From: Nocardia sp. NBC_01327
GTDB lineage: Bacteria > Actinomycetota > Actinomycetes > Mycobacteriales > Mycobacteriaceae
NCBI RefSeq assembly: GCF_035958815.1
Contig: NZ_CP108383.1
Span: 2,976,001-3,040,000, forward strand
DNA: 64,000 nt
Direction of reading: 5' to 3'
Shown here one piece after another: positions 37,330 through 46,151 of the stretch (position 1 is its first letter; each line of letters starts with the position of its first letter). The translations under genes and the position numbers were made by a program. The notes beneath the pieces are model-generated. The model had not been told where the DNA came from. It searched no databases and saw nothing but the letters and a program-made list of their open reading frames with translations.

Positions 37330-37369
37330 AGATTAAGCATCAGTGCTTAATTTCTGCAAGCAATTGCTT
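37330..37369. promoter_or_regulatory. Promoter and twin operators of the SDR/KshA operon
   Basis: On the minus strand the -10 candidate TAATCT occupies 37335-37330, 6 nt from the ATG. A perfect palindrome ATTAAGCA-TCAG-TGCTTAAT (37332-37351) covers it, and a second, AAGCAATTGCTT (37358-37369), is centred 22 bp away. Both share AAGCA/TGCTT half-sites, so two dimers of one repressor probably bind here. The sequence does not match the published KstR motif (AACnnGTT core), and no regulator gene is adjacent. Confidence 0.7.
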
Positions 37370-37400
37370 AAATGTTCCTGGCCGCTGGAGCCCCGGGGTG

Positions 37401-37922
37401 TCAGTCCTGTTCGCCCGGCAGGTGGCGGCGGACGACCACTCGGGCGGCCCGCACCGAGCGGTCGGCGACGGTCAGGCCGGCTTCGACCACGGCGTCGACG
37501 GTGCGGTCCGCGGCCGGGTCCGCGGTGGCGGTGATATCGGCGGCCTCCATCGTCAGCGCGTCGAAGGCGCTGCCCGGTGCGGGACTGACGATCTGCCCGC
37601 CGCGTCCGATCAGCAGTCGTTCCACGCGGGCCGCGAAGGTATCGAAAGCCGTTCGCTCGGTGCCGGATCCGGCGGTGCCCGCCAGCGCCCGCGCATCGCT
37701 GTACAGGGCGAACAGCTCGACCACCAGGGGCAGGTCCGCGCCGAGGCGTTCGCGCTGCGCGCGGGCCTTGGCATCGTCGGTGAGCCGCTGCAGGGTGGCG
37801 GCCTGGCGGGCGATCACGCGGGTCAGATCGTCGATGCGTTCGGCCAGCGGACGGGTGCTGCCAGCGGCGCCGGGTTCGGTTGCGGCATCGGGTTTCCCGG
37901 TCGCTGCGGCGGGTTCGGTCAT
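37401..37922 (-). CDS. GrpE-like nucleotide-exchange factor
   Basis: A 173-residue protein. Residues 1-25 are Pro/Ala-rich, then a long charged coiled coil (LAERIDDLTRVIARQAATLQRLTDDAKARAQRERLGADL) and a C-terminal beta domain (GGQIVSPAPGSAFDALTMEAADITATAD to GLTVADRSVRAARVVVRRH), the layout of GrpE. Sequence similarity to housekeeping GrpE is low. It is divergent from a dedicated Hsp70 gene 50 bp away, so it is probably the exchange factor of that chaperone. TAAGGT lies 7 nt before the ATG, consistent with a leaderless transcript. Confidence 0.75.
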   Translation of the reverse strand: MTEPAAATGKPDAATEPGAAGSTRPLAERIDDLTRVIARQAATLQRLTDDAKARAQRERLGADLPLVVELFALYSDARALAGTAGSGTERTAFDTFAARVERLLIGRGGQIVSPAPGSAFDALTMEAADITATADPAADRTVDAVVEAGLTVADRSVRAARVVVRRHLPGEQD

Positions 37923-37972
37923 GCTCCGAACCTTAATCCCGGGTGCCGCCGGTGACTGCTACGATCGCGACC

Positions 37973-39658
37973 ATGGGGGTCTTCGGCATCGACCTGGGCA
38001 CAACGAATTCGGCCATCGCGCGCATCGACGCGGACGGGCGCCCGGAGATTTTGATCGGTATGAACGGTGAGCAGACTGTGCCGTCGGTGGTGCTGTTCGC
38101 CTCGGCGGCCGATCATGTGGTGGGCGAGGGCGCGCGCCGCCAATCCCGGCTGGACCCCGAGCATGTGTGCACACTCGTGAAGCGGCGCATGGGCGATGCG
38201 GACTGGCGGTTCATGGCGCACGGGCAGCGCTGGTCCGCGCCCGCGGTCTCCTCCCTGATCCTGAAGAGCCTCGCGGCCGATGCCGAATTCGGCGGCGGCG
38301 GGACCGTGCAGCGGGTGGTGATCACCGTGCCCGCGTACTTCGGCGACGAGGAGCGCCGGGCCACCATCCAGGCCGGGACCTATGCCGGATTCGATGTGGC
38401 GGGCGTGCTTTCCGAGCCCATTGCCGCGGCCCTGTCCTACGGGTTCGGGCGGCTGGACGGCAGTATCGATATCGGCAAGGGCGGTGGCCTGCGCGAGACC
38501 GTGCTCGTCTACGACCTGGGCGGCGGCACCTTCGACGCCACCGTCATCGAGCTGTCCGATCGGCGCATCTCGGTGCTCGCCGTCGAGGGCGATCATCAGC
38601 TGGGCGGGGCGGACTGGGACGAGCGGATCGCCCTGCATCTCTCGCAGCAGTTCTGCGAAGCCAATCCGGATGCCGAAGACCCGCTGGACGATTCGGCCGG
38701 ATCGCAGATGCTGGTGCTCGCCGCCGAGCGCGCCAAGCGCGAACTCGGAGAGTCCGAGAGCACCGATGTGGTGATCACGCATGACGGTGTGCGCGCGGTG
38801 ATCACCCTGACCCGCGGCGAGATGGAGGCCATGACGGCCTCGCTGCTGCGGCGCACCATCGACCTCACCAAGGCGTGCCTGGCCGCGGCCGAGCAGCGCG
38901 GCGTGCAGCGGGTGGATCGGGTGCTGCTGGTCGGCGGTTCCTCCCGGATGCCCATGGTGGCGCGGGAACTGCAGCGGGAACTGGGCCTGACGGGCGAGCT
39001 GCGTGATCCGGATCTGTCGGTCGCGCGCGGCGCCGCCCTCTACGGCGAGAAGCTGGAAATGGAGCGGCTGGTCATCGCGGATCTGGTGACTCGCGGCCGC
39101 CTGCGTGATGGCGCGGATCTCTACGATGCCGATCCCCGCGACCTCGAGCAGTCGCTCGATCGGGTCGCCGCCTCCTTCGGGCAGCCGGTGTCGCTGGTGC
39201 GGCGCATGCTCGAAATCCAGGTGGATACCGTGGTCTCGCGCGGTTTCGGGGTGCTGGCGCTCGATACCTACAACGGGCTGGCGGCCAGCTGGCTGGTGCA
39301 TCGCAATCAGACCCTGCCCATTCGGGTGCGCCGCTCCTACGGCACGGTGCGCGCCGATCAGGATCAGATCGAACTGACCATCGTCGAACAGCAGGGGCAG
39401 GCCGCCTCGACCCGCCCCGAGGATACGAAAGTACTGGTGGAGGGGCGCATTCGGGATATTCCGGCGGGTTATCCGGCGGGCAGCGAAGTGCAGGTCACCT
39501 TCGAGATGGGTTTCGACGGCGTCCTGCACGTGACGGCCTATCACGTGGATGCCCGTATGCCGCTTGCCCTTTCGGTGCAGACCGGCGCGACGCTGTCCCA
39601 GGCGGATGTGGCGCGTGAGCTGGATCAGCTGCAGCGCACCCGCCGCCGCGCGGTGTGA
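37973..39658 (+). CDS. Hsp70 (DnaK-like) chaperone lacking the helical lid
   Basis: A 561-residue Hsp70. The ATPase domain has [12 protein letters not shown] (phosphate 1), [16 protein letters not shown] (phosphate 2) and [18 protein letters not shown] (adenosine site). A beta-sandwich substrate domain follows ([27 protein letters not shown] to [20 protein letters not shown]). Only about 25 residues remain after it, so the alpha-helical lid and EEVD-like tail are absent. It is not the housekeeping DnaK. TACGAT ends 7 nt before the ATG. It overlaps the next gene by GTGA and is divergent from the GrpE-like gene; no DnaJ is nearby. Confidence 0.9.
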   Translation: MGVFGIDLGTTNSAIARIDADGRPEILIGMNGEQTVPSVVLFASAADHVVGEGARRQSRLDPEHVCTLVKRRMGDADWRFMAHGQRWSAPAVSSLILKSLAADAEFGGGGTVQRVVITVPAYFGDEERRATIQAGTYAGFDVAGVLSEPIAAALSYGFGRLDGSIDIGKGGGLRETVLVYDLGGGTFDATVIELSDRRISVLAVEGDHQLGGADWDERIALHLSQQFCEANPDAEDPLDDSAGSQMLVLAAERAKRELGESESTDVVITHDGVRAVITLTRGEMEAMTASLLRRTIDLTKACLAAAEQRGVQRVDRVLLVGGSSRMPMVARELQRELGLTGELRDPDLSVARGAALYGEKLEMERLVIADLVTRGRLRDGADLYDADPRDLEQSLDRVAASFGQPVSLVRRMLEIQVDTVVSRGFGVLALDTYNGLAASWLVHRNQTLPIRVRRSYGTVRADQDQIELTIVEQQGQAASTRPEDTKVLVEGRIRDIPAGYPAGSEVQVTFEMGFDGVLHVTAYHVDARMPLALSVQTGATLSQADVARELDQLQRTRRRAV

Positions 39659-42036
39659 GCGCGGTATCCATGCACGCCTTCGATCCGAACGATTACCGCA
39701 AACGAGTGCTCGCGGCCGTGGAACGCCGCGGCGGCATCGACCACTCGGATGCGTTCGAGCTGTACGACATTCCGCTCGACGAGGCGCCCCGGCTCGGTGA
39801 TGACGAGGTGCGGGCGCGCATCGAGGAGGTGTGGGGCTTCTGGCAGAAGCAGCGCGACCATCCCAAGTACCGGGTGCTGGCCGGACTGCTCGTCGATGAG
39901 CACGCGCAGCTGTCCGCCCCGCTGCTCGATGCGGGAATGCGCCGGATCGAGGCCGAACGGGTCAAACACCTGCGGGCGCGCCGGGATTCCGAGCGCTACG
40001 AAATGCTCGACTCCGCCATCGAACGACTTGTGCAGCGGCACGGCGCAATTCCGCCCGGCAAGATTCCCGGGCTGGAGGATATCGGCAAGCTGAGCGGTCT
40101 CGATCCCGCCGAGGTGCAGGCTCGGCTGCGGCGGCATCGTATCCTCGACGAGGCCGCCGCCCCGGACTCCGCGCCCGCCGGGGTGAGTGTGCAACGGCGG
40201 CAGCAGATTCGGAAGCTGCTCGCCGAATACGACCGCCTGCTGCCCGGCGATCCGGTGCCCACCCTGCTGGCTCTGCTCGGCCTGGATTTCACCAAGGCCC
40301 GGCAGACCTCCGAAATCCGTTTGCGCGCAGAGGCTTTGCGCGCCCGCACCCGCGAACTGCCGCCCGGCCGGGTACGCGTGGTGCTGGACGAGTTGCTCGT
40401 ACACGTCAGCGACCTGCTCGAACCCGGCGGCAGCGCCATGGACGCCTACCTGCAGGCCATCATCGACGACGTCACCGATCTGTTGCGTCCCAAGGTCCGC
40501 GCGGCGGTGCTCGTCGAAGACCGCCTGGTAGAGGGTGATCACGACTACCTGATCGGCGAAGCCATCGCCGCAGGACTCGACCGCCCCGCCGCCGAACGCG
40601 TAATCCTCGCCCTCGCAGACGAACTCGGCACCACCGTGGACGGCGCGCAGCCGCCGCCTATCTCGTACACCCGCACCAGGCCGTCCTCCGGCACGACGTC
40701 GCAGGCGACCGGCGCCGGGGCAAACCCGGTGGCCGGGCGAGCCGAGGCCGGTACGGGGAGCGCGGAATCGGCGGATACGGCACAGTCCCGGACCGGCGCT
40801 GGGAACTCGGGGGCCAATACCGGGTCTTCGCGGACGAGTTCCGGTGCGGCATATGCGGGTTCGGGCGCTGACGAGGGCCGGGGCGGGACCGATTCGCCGG
40901 ACCATGGCGCGGCCTCCGGTTACCGCCGCACGTCCGGGGGCGCGCAGGCGCCGGTCCGGCCGTGGGAGGAGCCGCTGAAGGCGGCTCGGGCGGCGCTGCG
41001 GGCGGGGCATCCGCGTGCGGCGGCTTCCAATGTGGCGCAGGCGCAGCGGAGTGTCGGGGACGACAGCCTCGGGGCGACCTCGGTGCGGCCGATTGCCGAA
41101 CTGGTGGAGCGGGTGCTTGCCGAGGCGCTGGTGCGCTGGCGTGGTGCGCGCGTCGGATGTGCGGGCAGGCGATATGTGGAGGCGCTCGATCATCTCGAGT
41201 ATCTGCAGCGCGCGGCCGCCGATGTGCCCAATCCGGAGAGCGGCGGACCGAGTCTGGAGGAGCTGACGGCGCAGGCGCGGACCGCGCTCGCCGAGGCCGA
41301 TCGGTTGTTCGCGGCGGCACCGGCCGCCCCGGTCGCCGCCCGAATGCGTGCACTGCGTGCGATTTTCGATATCTGCGCCGATCACGCCGACACCACCGCG
41401 GCGCTGTCGATGCTGCCGGTCGACGCACCCGGTCAGGTGACGGCGAATCGCAAACCCGATGGCACGGTGGTGATCGCCTGGTCGCCGTCCACCACGGAGC
41501 AGAGCGAATACCGCGTCACCCGTTTACAACCGGATGGTTCCTGGCGGGTGGTCGGCCGCACGCGGGGCACCGCGCTCGAGGACGGTGCGGCAATGGCCGG
41601 TCCGGTGCCCGTGTACGGCGTTGTCGCCTCGGTCTCGGGCCGCGCCTCGGAGGTGACCCGCTCGGACGGGCAGGCCCGGCCGCAGGAGGCCACTCCCGCA
41701 GCCCCCGACGAAGATCCCACACCCGGCGGTATGCCTGCCGTCCGCGACCTGGCCGAACGAGCCGGGCTCCTACTCTTCGAATGGCCCACCGGCATCACCG
41801 AGGTCATGGTGGTCGCGCGCGCCGACGCACCGCCGGTCGACCCGGACGATGCGCGGGCCGACCGCAAATGGAAGGTCACCAACACCCGCTATGAGATCGA
41901 CGGCGGTGCAAAACTTCCCACTGATCTCCTGCGCCCCTGCCATCTCGGGGTCGCCTCCTGCCGGCGGGAACCCACCGGAGCGCTGACGGTCGCCGCGGGC
42001 TTCGCACCCGCCGCCCGGATTCGGCTGGATCGCTGA
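39655..42036 (+). CDS. Large Hsp70-associated protein of unknown function with FN3-like domains
   Basis: A 793-residue protein I do not recognise. Residues 1-330 are helical and charged (YRKRVLAAVERRGGIDHSDAFELYDIPL; VWGFWQKQRDHPKYRVLAGL; PGKIPGLEDIGKLSG). About 330-430 is a low-complexity Ser/Gly/Ala/Thr linker. A TPR-like helical stretch follows (AARAALRAGHPRAAASNVAQAQRSVG; YVEALDHLEYLQRAA). A fibronectin type III-like domain covers about 580-660 (PGQVTANRKPDGTVVIAWSP to YRVTRLQPDGSW) and a second lies near the C-terminus. No signal or membrane segment. The start overlaps the Hsp70 stop, so it is translationally coupled and likely a client, co-chaperone or adaptor. Confidence 0.8.
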   Translation: MSAVSMHAFDPNDYRKRVLAAVERRGGIDHSDAFELYDIPLDEAPRLGDDEVRARIEEVWGFWQKQRDHPKYRVLAGLLVDEHAQLSAPLLDAGMRRIEAERVKHLRARRDSERYEMLDSAIERLVQRHGAIPPGKIPGLEDIGKLSGLDPAEVQARLRRHRILDEAAAPDSAPAGVSVQRRQQIRKLLAEYDRLLPGDPVPTLLALLGLDFTKARQTSEIRLRAEALRARTRELPPGRVRVVLDELLVHVSDLLEPGGSAMDAYLQAIIDDVTDLLRPKVRAAVLVEDRLVEGDHDYLIGEAIAAGLDRPAAERVILALADELGTTVDGAQPPPISYTRTRPSSGTTSQATGAGANPVAGRAEAGTGSAESADTAQSRTGAGNSGANTGSSRTSSGAAYAGSGADEGRGGTDSPDHGAASGYRRTSGGAQAPVRPWEEPLKAARAALRAGHPRAAASNVAQAQRSVGDDSLGATSVRPIAELVERVLAEALVRWRGARVGCAGRRYVEALDHLEYLQRAAADVPNPESGGPSLEELTAQARTALAEADRLFAAAPAAPVAARMRALRAIFDICADHADTTAALSMLPVDAPGQVTANRKPDGTVVIAWSPSTTEQSEYRVTRLQPDGSWRVVGRTRGTALEDGAAMAGPVPVYGVVASVSGRASEVTRSDGQARPQEATPAAPDEDPTPGGMPAVRDLAERAGLLLFEWPTGITEVMVVARADAPPVDPDDARADRKWKVTNTRYEIDGGAKLPTDLLRPCHLGVASCRREPTGALTVAAGFAPAARIRLDR

Positions 42037-42161
42037 GGTCCTTCACCCTCCGCTGACCTGGAGCAGGGGGTGAGCGACGGTCTGCGCGCGGGCGCATGGG
42101 AATCTGGTGGCGGCCGCCATCGTTGCTGCGAGGGTTGGTTCGAGCAGAGAGGCGGAGCTGG

Positions 42162-43118
42162 GTGATTCCGAAACTGATGGCGGTGAGCGACATCCATGTC
42201 GGGCATCAGGGCAATAAACCCGTGGTCGAGGCGATCCGGGCGGATTCACCCGAGGACTGGCTGATCCTCGCCGGTGATGTGGGGGAGAAGACCGACGATT
42301 TCCGCTGGGCGCTGGAAACCCTGCGCCGCCAGTTCGCCAAGGTGATCTGGGTGCCGGGCAATCACGAATTGTGGACCACGGCAAAGGATCCCGTACAGAT
42401 GCACGGGGCCGGGCGTTACGACTACCTGGTGTCGATCTGCCGTGATCTGGATGTGGTCACGCCGGAGGATCCGTTCCCGGTGTGGGAGGGCGCGGGCGCG
42501 GAGGCGTACGGCGGCGCGGTGACCCTGGTCCCGATGTTCCTGCTCTACGACTACTCCTGGCTGCCGAAGGGCACCACCACCAAGGCCGAGGGCCTGGCCC
42601 TGGCCCGGGAGCGCAATGTGGTGGCCACCGACGAATTCCTGCTCTCCTCGGAGCCGTACCTGACCCGCGACGCCTGGTGCCACGCCCGCGTGAAGTACAC
42701 CCAGCGCCGCCTGGACGCGCTGCCCGCGGACACCCCGGTGGTGCTGATCAATCATTTCCCGCTGCTGCGGGAGATCACCGACATGCTCTGGTACCCCGAG
42801 TTCGCGCTCTGGTGCGGCACCGACCTCACCGCCGACTGGCACACCAGCTACAACGTGGTGTGCTCGGTCTACGGGCATCTGCACATTCCGCGCACCACCT
42901 TCCATGACGGGGTGCGCTTCGAAGAGGTCTCGCTCGGTTATCCCCGGGAGTGGCAGCGGCGCGGTCTGCCCGACCAATTGCTGCGGCAGATCCTGCCCGT
43001 GCCCGATTACGGTGACACGCTCAATGAGTGGGGCGGGCATTTCAAGATCACCCCCGAGATGCGGGAAGCCGGTCTGAAGATGCAGGAGCAGGCGCAGAAG
43101 CGGCGCGGGCTGGCATAA
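42162..43118 (+). CDS. pptH: Metallophosphoesterase, PptH type (phosphopantetheinyl hydrolase)
   Basis: A 318-residue calcineurin-like phosphoesterase. Metal-binding motifs are SDIHVGH (D-x-H), LAGDVGEK (GD), VPGNHELW (GNHE), LINHFPLL (NH) and VYGHLHIPR (GHLH). Length and content match Mycobacterium tuberculosis Rv2795c (PptH), which removes 4-phosphopantetheine from carrier proteins and so opposes PptT. In that genome it lies beside pptT; here a DoxX/TetR pair separates them. GTG at 42162 is chosen for the GGCGGAG ribosome-binding site just upstream; an in-frame ATG at 42177 is also possible. Confidence 0.87.
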   Translation: MIPKLMAVSDIHVGHQGNKPVVEAIRADSPEDWLILAGDVGEKTDDFRWALETLRRQFAKVIWVPGNHELWTTAKDPVQMHGAGRYDYLVSICRDLDVVTPEDPFPVWEGAGAEAYGGAVTLVPMFLLYDYSWLPKGTTTKAEGLALARERNVVATDEFLLSSEPYLTRDAWCHARVKYTQRRLDALPADTPVVLINHFPLLREITDMLWYPEFALWCGTDLTADWHTSYNVVCSVYGHLHIPRTTFHDGVRFEEVSLGYPREWQRRGLPDQLLRQILPVPDYGDTLNEWGGHFKITPEMREAGLKMQEQAQKRRGLA

Positions 43119-43122
43119 CCTC

Positions 43123-43560
43123 TCAGCCCACCGCGACTATGGCGCACGCGCCGAGGAAGATCGCCTGCACCACGGTCCGCAGCGGAAGCGGCATGGTCTT
43201 GACTCCCGCATCCTGTTTCGCGGCACGCACATTCGCCGGGAACATGATGAGCAGCAGCAGGAACAGGCAGACGGCGGCGATGCGGGGGAACGGCGGGAGC
43301 AGCAGTCCCACCGCACCCGCCGCCTCCAGGACACCGGTGAGGGTCACCATGGCCCCGGCGTTCGGGAACTGCGGCGGGACCATGGCGATCAGCTCGCTGC
43401 GCTTCGGCTGCACGAAGTGCGCGCCGGCGGTCATGGCGAACATGGCGGCCAGTCCCAGGGCCGTGGTGTGCGGCCAGGAATCGAGCCAGGCATAACCGGT
43501 GAGCCACCCGATGAGTCGGGTGAGTCCGGTCACGACGGCGAGTACAACCAGCGGGGCCAT
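43123..43560 (-). CDS. DoxX family membrane protein
   Basis: A 145-residue protein with four predicted helices (about 3-20, 33-50, 68-105, 122-143) and DoxX landmarks (LGLAAMFAMTAGAHFVQPKR, LTGVLEAAGAVGLLLPPFPRIAA). DoxX-like proteins participate in thiol-redox and quinone-linked membrane functions, but most lack assigned reactions. It ends 4 bp from the pptH stop (convergent) and is divergent from a TetR gene 95 bp away, which probably represses it. Confidence 0.85.
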   Translation of the reverse strand: MAPLVVLAVVTGLTRLIGWLTGYAWLDSWPHTTALGLAAMFAMTAGAHFVQPKRSELIAMVPPQFPNAGAMVTLTGVLEAAGAVGLLLPPFPRIAAVCLFLLLLIMFPANVRAAKQDAGVKTMPLPLRTVVQAIFLGACAIVAVG

Positions 43561-43581
43561 CGGATCTCCTGTGTTTCGATC

Positions 43582-43637
43582 AATCTTGACAGTGGCTAGA
43601 TTAAGTCCGAGCGGGGGAACTTGTCAATGACTAGATT
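43582..43637. promoter_or_regulatory. Direct repeats between doxX and tetR
   Basis: TTGACAGTGGCTAGATT (43586-43602) and TTGTCAATGACTAGATT (43621-43637) match at 14 of 17 positions with a 35-bp period. The first is also part of an AATCT-N11-AGATT inverted repeat (43582-43602). They lie between two divergent genes and are likely binding sites of the TetR protein. Confidence 0.6.
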
Positions 43638-43655
43638 GCGGTCCATGATGGGCCC

Positions 43656-44225
43656 ATGGCGAAAACCGGCTACCACCACGGAGATCTGCGGGCCACCATC
43701 CTGGCGGCGGCCGCCGAGCAGATCGCGACCGACGGTGTCGACGCCGTCTCCCTGCGCGGCCTGGCCCGGCGCGCCGAGGTCTCCCATGCCGCGCCCGCGC
43801 ATCACTTCGGTGATCGCGCGGGCCTGCTCACCGCACTGGCCATTGAGGGCTTCGAACTGCTGACGGTGGAGATGAACGCGGCCGGCACGGATTTCCACGC
43901 GGCCGCGATCGCGTACATACGGTTCGCGCTGCGGCATCCGGGCCACTTCGATGTGATGTTCCGCCGCGATCTGCTGCGCGGCGACGATCCGCAATTGGCC
44001 CAGGCGCGCAACAGATCCGGCGCGGCCCTGCGCTCGGGGGTCGCCGCCGAACAGCCGGACCACTCCGAGCGCGGACAGCTGGCCACCCAGCTCGCCGCCT
44101 GGTCCATCGTGCACGGCTTCGCGGTGCTGTGGCGCGAAGGCGCGCTGGAGAATTCGGCACTCGCCTTCGATCAGGACCCGGAAGCCCTGGCCCGCACCAT
44201 GATTGCCACCGTGCGCTTCGAATGA
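43656..44225 (+). CDS. TetR/AcrR family regulator
   Basis: A 189-residue repressor. Helix-turn-helix spans about residues 8-55 (YHHGDLRATILAAAAEQIATDGVDAVSLRGLARRAEVSHAAPAHHFGDRAGLL). The C-terminal ligand domain has the WHG-type ending (AAWSIVHGFAVLWREGAL). It is divergent from doxX with shared repeats between, so autorepression plus control of doxX is likely. The ligand is unknown. Confidence 0.9.
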   Translation: MAKTGYHHGDLRATILAAAAEQIATDGVDAVSLRGLARRAEVSHAAPAHHFGDRAGLLTALAIEGFELLTVEMNAAGTDFHAAAIAYIRFALRHPGHFDVMFRRDLLRGDDPQLAQARNRSGAALRSGVAAEQPDHSERGQLATQLAAWSIVHGFAVLWREGALENSALAFDQDPEALARTMIATVRFE

Positions 44226-44434
44226 GCCCGGCTCGGACGTACTCGCCTGTTCGCCCCGCGCCTGGATGCCACCGCCTATTACGTGATCCTCTGTCGCGGT
44301 CACACCGCCTGTCGTGCGTGTCCCTGCCGATAGGCCGGGGCCCAGCGACGGCGGCGGCTGACACGGCCCGTCGCGCGCTCCCGCCCGGCCGGTAGGCTCG
44401 TTCGGGCAAGTGGCGGTGCGATCAGGAGGCGGTC

Positions 44435-45169
44435 ATCGAAGAGCGGGCAGTCGCGGCGGCGGAGTCGGTAGCAGGGACGACGGAGTCGGCGCGCATTCTC
44501 GGGAGCATCCTCCCCCTCGGCGTCGCCTCGGCCGAACTGCTGGCGTACCCGGAGGGGCTGAAGCCGCACCCCGCCGAGGAGCATCTGATCGCGCGGGCCG
44601 TGGAGAAGCGGCGGCGCGATTTCATCGGCGCGCGGTACTGCGCCCGGCAGGCACTGGCCCAGCTCGGTGAGCCCGCGGTGGCCATCGGCAAGGGCGGCAC
44701 CGGCGAACCGCTGCTTCCGCGCGGCATTGTCGGCAGCCTCACGCACTGCGACGGCTATCGGGCGGCGGCGCTCGGCCACAGATTGCGTTTCCGTTCCATC
44801 GGCATCGATGCCGAACCGCATGCGGCACTGCCCGACGGTGTGCTCGACTCGGTGAGCCTGCCGCCCGAAAGGGATTGGCTCGCAACGGTTCTGCCCGGCA
44901 CCGGCCTGCATCTGGACCGACTGCTGTTCTGCGCCAAGGAGGCGACCTACAAGGCGTGGTTCCCCCTGACCGGCCGCTGGCTCGGTTTCGAGGACGCGCA
45001 CATCACCTTCACCGTGGACGAGGAGTCCGCGGGCACCGGTGCGGGCACCTTCCATACGCGTCTGCTGATTCCGGGGCACACCACCGACGGCGGCGACCCG
45101 CTGCACAGCTTCGACGGTCGCTGGGCGATCACCGACGGACTCATTCTGACCGCGATCGTGGAGGCCTGA
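44435..45169 (+). CDS. pptT: 4-phosphopantetheinyl transferase PptT, non-canonical start
   Basis: A Sfp-type transferase that activates acyl carrier proteins of mycolate, polyketide and NRPS synthesis. GIDAEPH and FCAKEATYKAWFPLTGRWLGF carry the Mg2+ and CoA residues; VGSLTHCDGYRAAALG and EEHLIARAVEKRRRDFIGAR match Mycobacterium tuberculosis PptT (227 residues). The frame is closed by TAG at 44393, and no ATG, GTG or TTG occurs before GTG at 44600, which would delete about 35 conserved residues. AGGAGG (44424-44429) lies 5 nt before ATC at 44435, giving 244 residues. An ATC start, CTG at 44537, or a base error are the alternatives. Stop overlaps truB. Confidence 0.85.
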   Translation: MEERAVAAAESVAGTTESARILGSILPLGVASAELLAYPEGLKPHPAEEHLIARAVEKRRRDFIGARYCARQALAQLGEPAVAIGKGGTGEPLLPRGIVGSLTHCDGYRAAALGHRLRFRSIGIDAEPHAALPDGVLDSVSLPPERDWLATVLPGTGLHLDRLLFCAKEATYKAWFPLTGRWLGFEDAHITFTVDEESAGTGAGTFHTRLLIPGHTTDGGDPLHSFDGRWAITDGLILTAIVEA

Positions 45170-46107
45170 TGGGCGAGAAGAGGACACCCGTTGTCGATGC
45201 GCTCGGCGGGCTGCTGATCGTCGATAAGGACGGCGGCTGGACCAGTCACGATGTGGTCGCCAAGAGCCGAGGGCTGTTGCGCACCAAGAAGGTCGGGCAT
45301 GCGGGCACCCTCGACCCCATGGCGACCGGTGTACTGGTGCTGGGCGTGGAGCGGGCCACCAAGATTCTCGGCCAGCTGATCCTGACCACCAAAGCGTACA
45401 CGGCGACGATTCGCCTGGGGCAGTCCACCATTACCGATGACGCCGAGGGCGAGGTCACCGCGACCACCTCCGCCGCGCACCTCACCGATGCCGAGATCGC
45501 CGCCGGCGTAGCCGAATTGACCGGCGATATCCAGCAGGTCCCGGCCACCGTCAGCGCCATCAAGATCAATGGTGAGCGCGCCTACGCCCGCGCCCGCGCC
45601 GGGGAGGACGTCCAGCTGGCCGCCCGCCCCGTCACCGTGAGTCGCTTCGAGATTCTCGAGCGCCGCGATATCGACACCGGCACAGCGCAATTCGTCGATC
45701 TCGACGTCGAGGTCGACTGCACCTCCGGCACCTACATCCGTGCCCTGGCCCGTGATCTCGGCGAAAAGCTCGGTGTCGGTGGACATCTCACCGCCCTGCG
45801 CCGCACCCGCGTAGGCCCCTTCACCCTCGAACACGCACGCACCCTCGCGACCCTGGCCGCCGCGGCGGAGGCGGGCGACCCCCTGCTGAGCCTGGATATC
45901 GACGAGGCGGTGCGCGCGGCCTTCCCGATCCGCGATATCGACGACACCCAGGCCGAAGACCTCCGCAACGGCCGCTGGCTCGAACCCGCCGGTCTGCCGG
46001 GCGTCTACGCCGCGGTGGATTCCTCCGGCCGCGCCATCGCCCTCCTGAAGGAGAGCGGCAAGCGCGCCGCGTCGGTCCTGGTGATCCGCCCCGCGAACCT
46101 CCCCTGA
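45169..46107 (+). CDS. truB: tRNA pseudouridine-55 synthase
   Basis: A 312-residue enzyme that makes pseudouridine-55 in the T-loop of tRNAs. Motif I is VGHAGTLDPMATGVLVLGVERATK with the catalytic Asp; QVPATVSAIKINGERAYARARAGE and CTSGTYIRALARDLGEKLG are further family motifs. The C-terminal domain (LEPAGLPGVYAAVDSSGRAIAL) is the actinobacterial PUA-like extension. TGATG overlap with pptT indicates coupling, as in mycobacteria. Confidence 0.96.
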   Translation: MGEKRTPVVDALGGLLIVDKDGGWTSHDVVAKSRGLLRTKKVGHAGTLDPMATGVLVLGVERATKILGQLILTTKAYTATIRLGQSTITDDAEGEVTATTSAAHLTDAEIAAGVAELTGDIQQVPATVSAIKINGERAYARARAGEDVQLAARPVTVSRFEILERRDIDTGTAQFVDLDVEVDCTSGTYIRALARDLGEKLGVGGHLTALRRTRVGPFTLEHARTLATLAAAAEAGDPLLSLDIDEAVRAAFPIRDIDDTQAEDLRNGRWLEPAGLPGVYAAVDSSGRAIALLKESGKRAASVLVIRPANLP

Positions 46108-46151
46108 CTGCTCGCACCCGGATCGATACCCGGGCGGCCTAGAGTGCTGGG

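Noticed and set aside
42043..42384. Minus-strand frames near the pptH start
   Set aside because: Compositional shadows; the plus-strand metallophosphoesterase motifs fix the coding strand.
44600..45169. Short pptT starting at GTG 44600
   Set aside because: It would remove the conserved N-terminus shared with mycobacterial PptT, and no ribosome-binding site precedes it.
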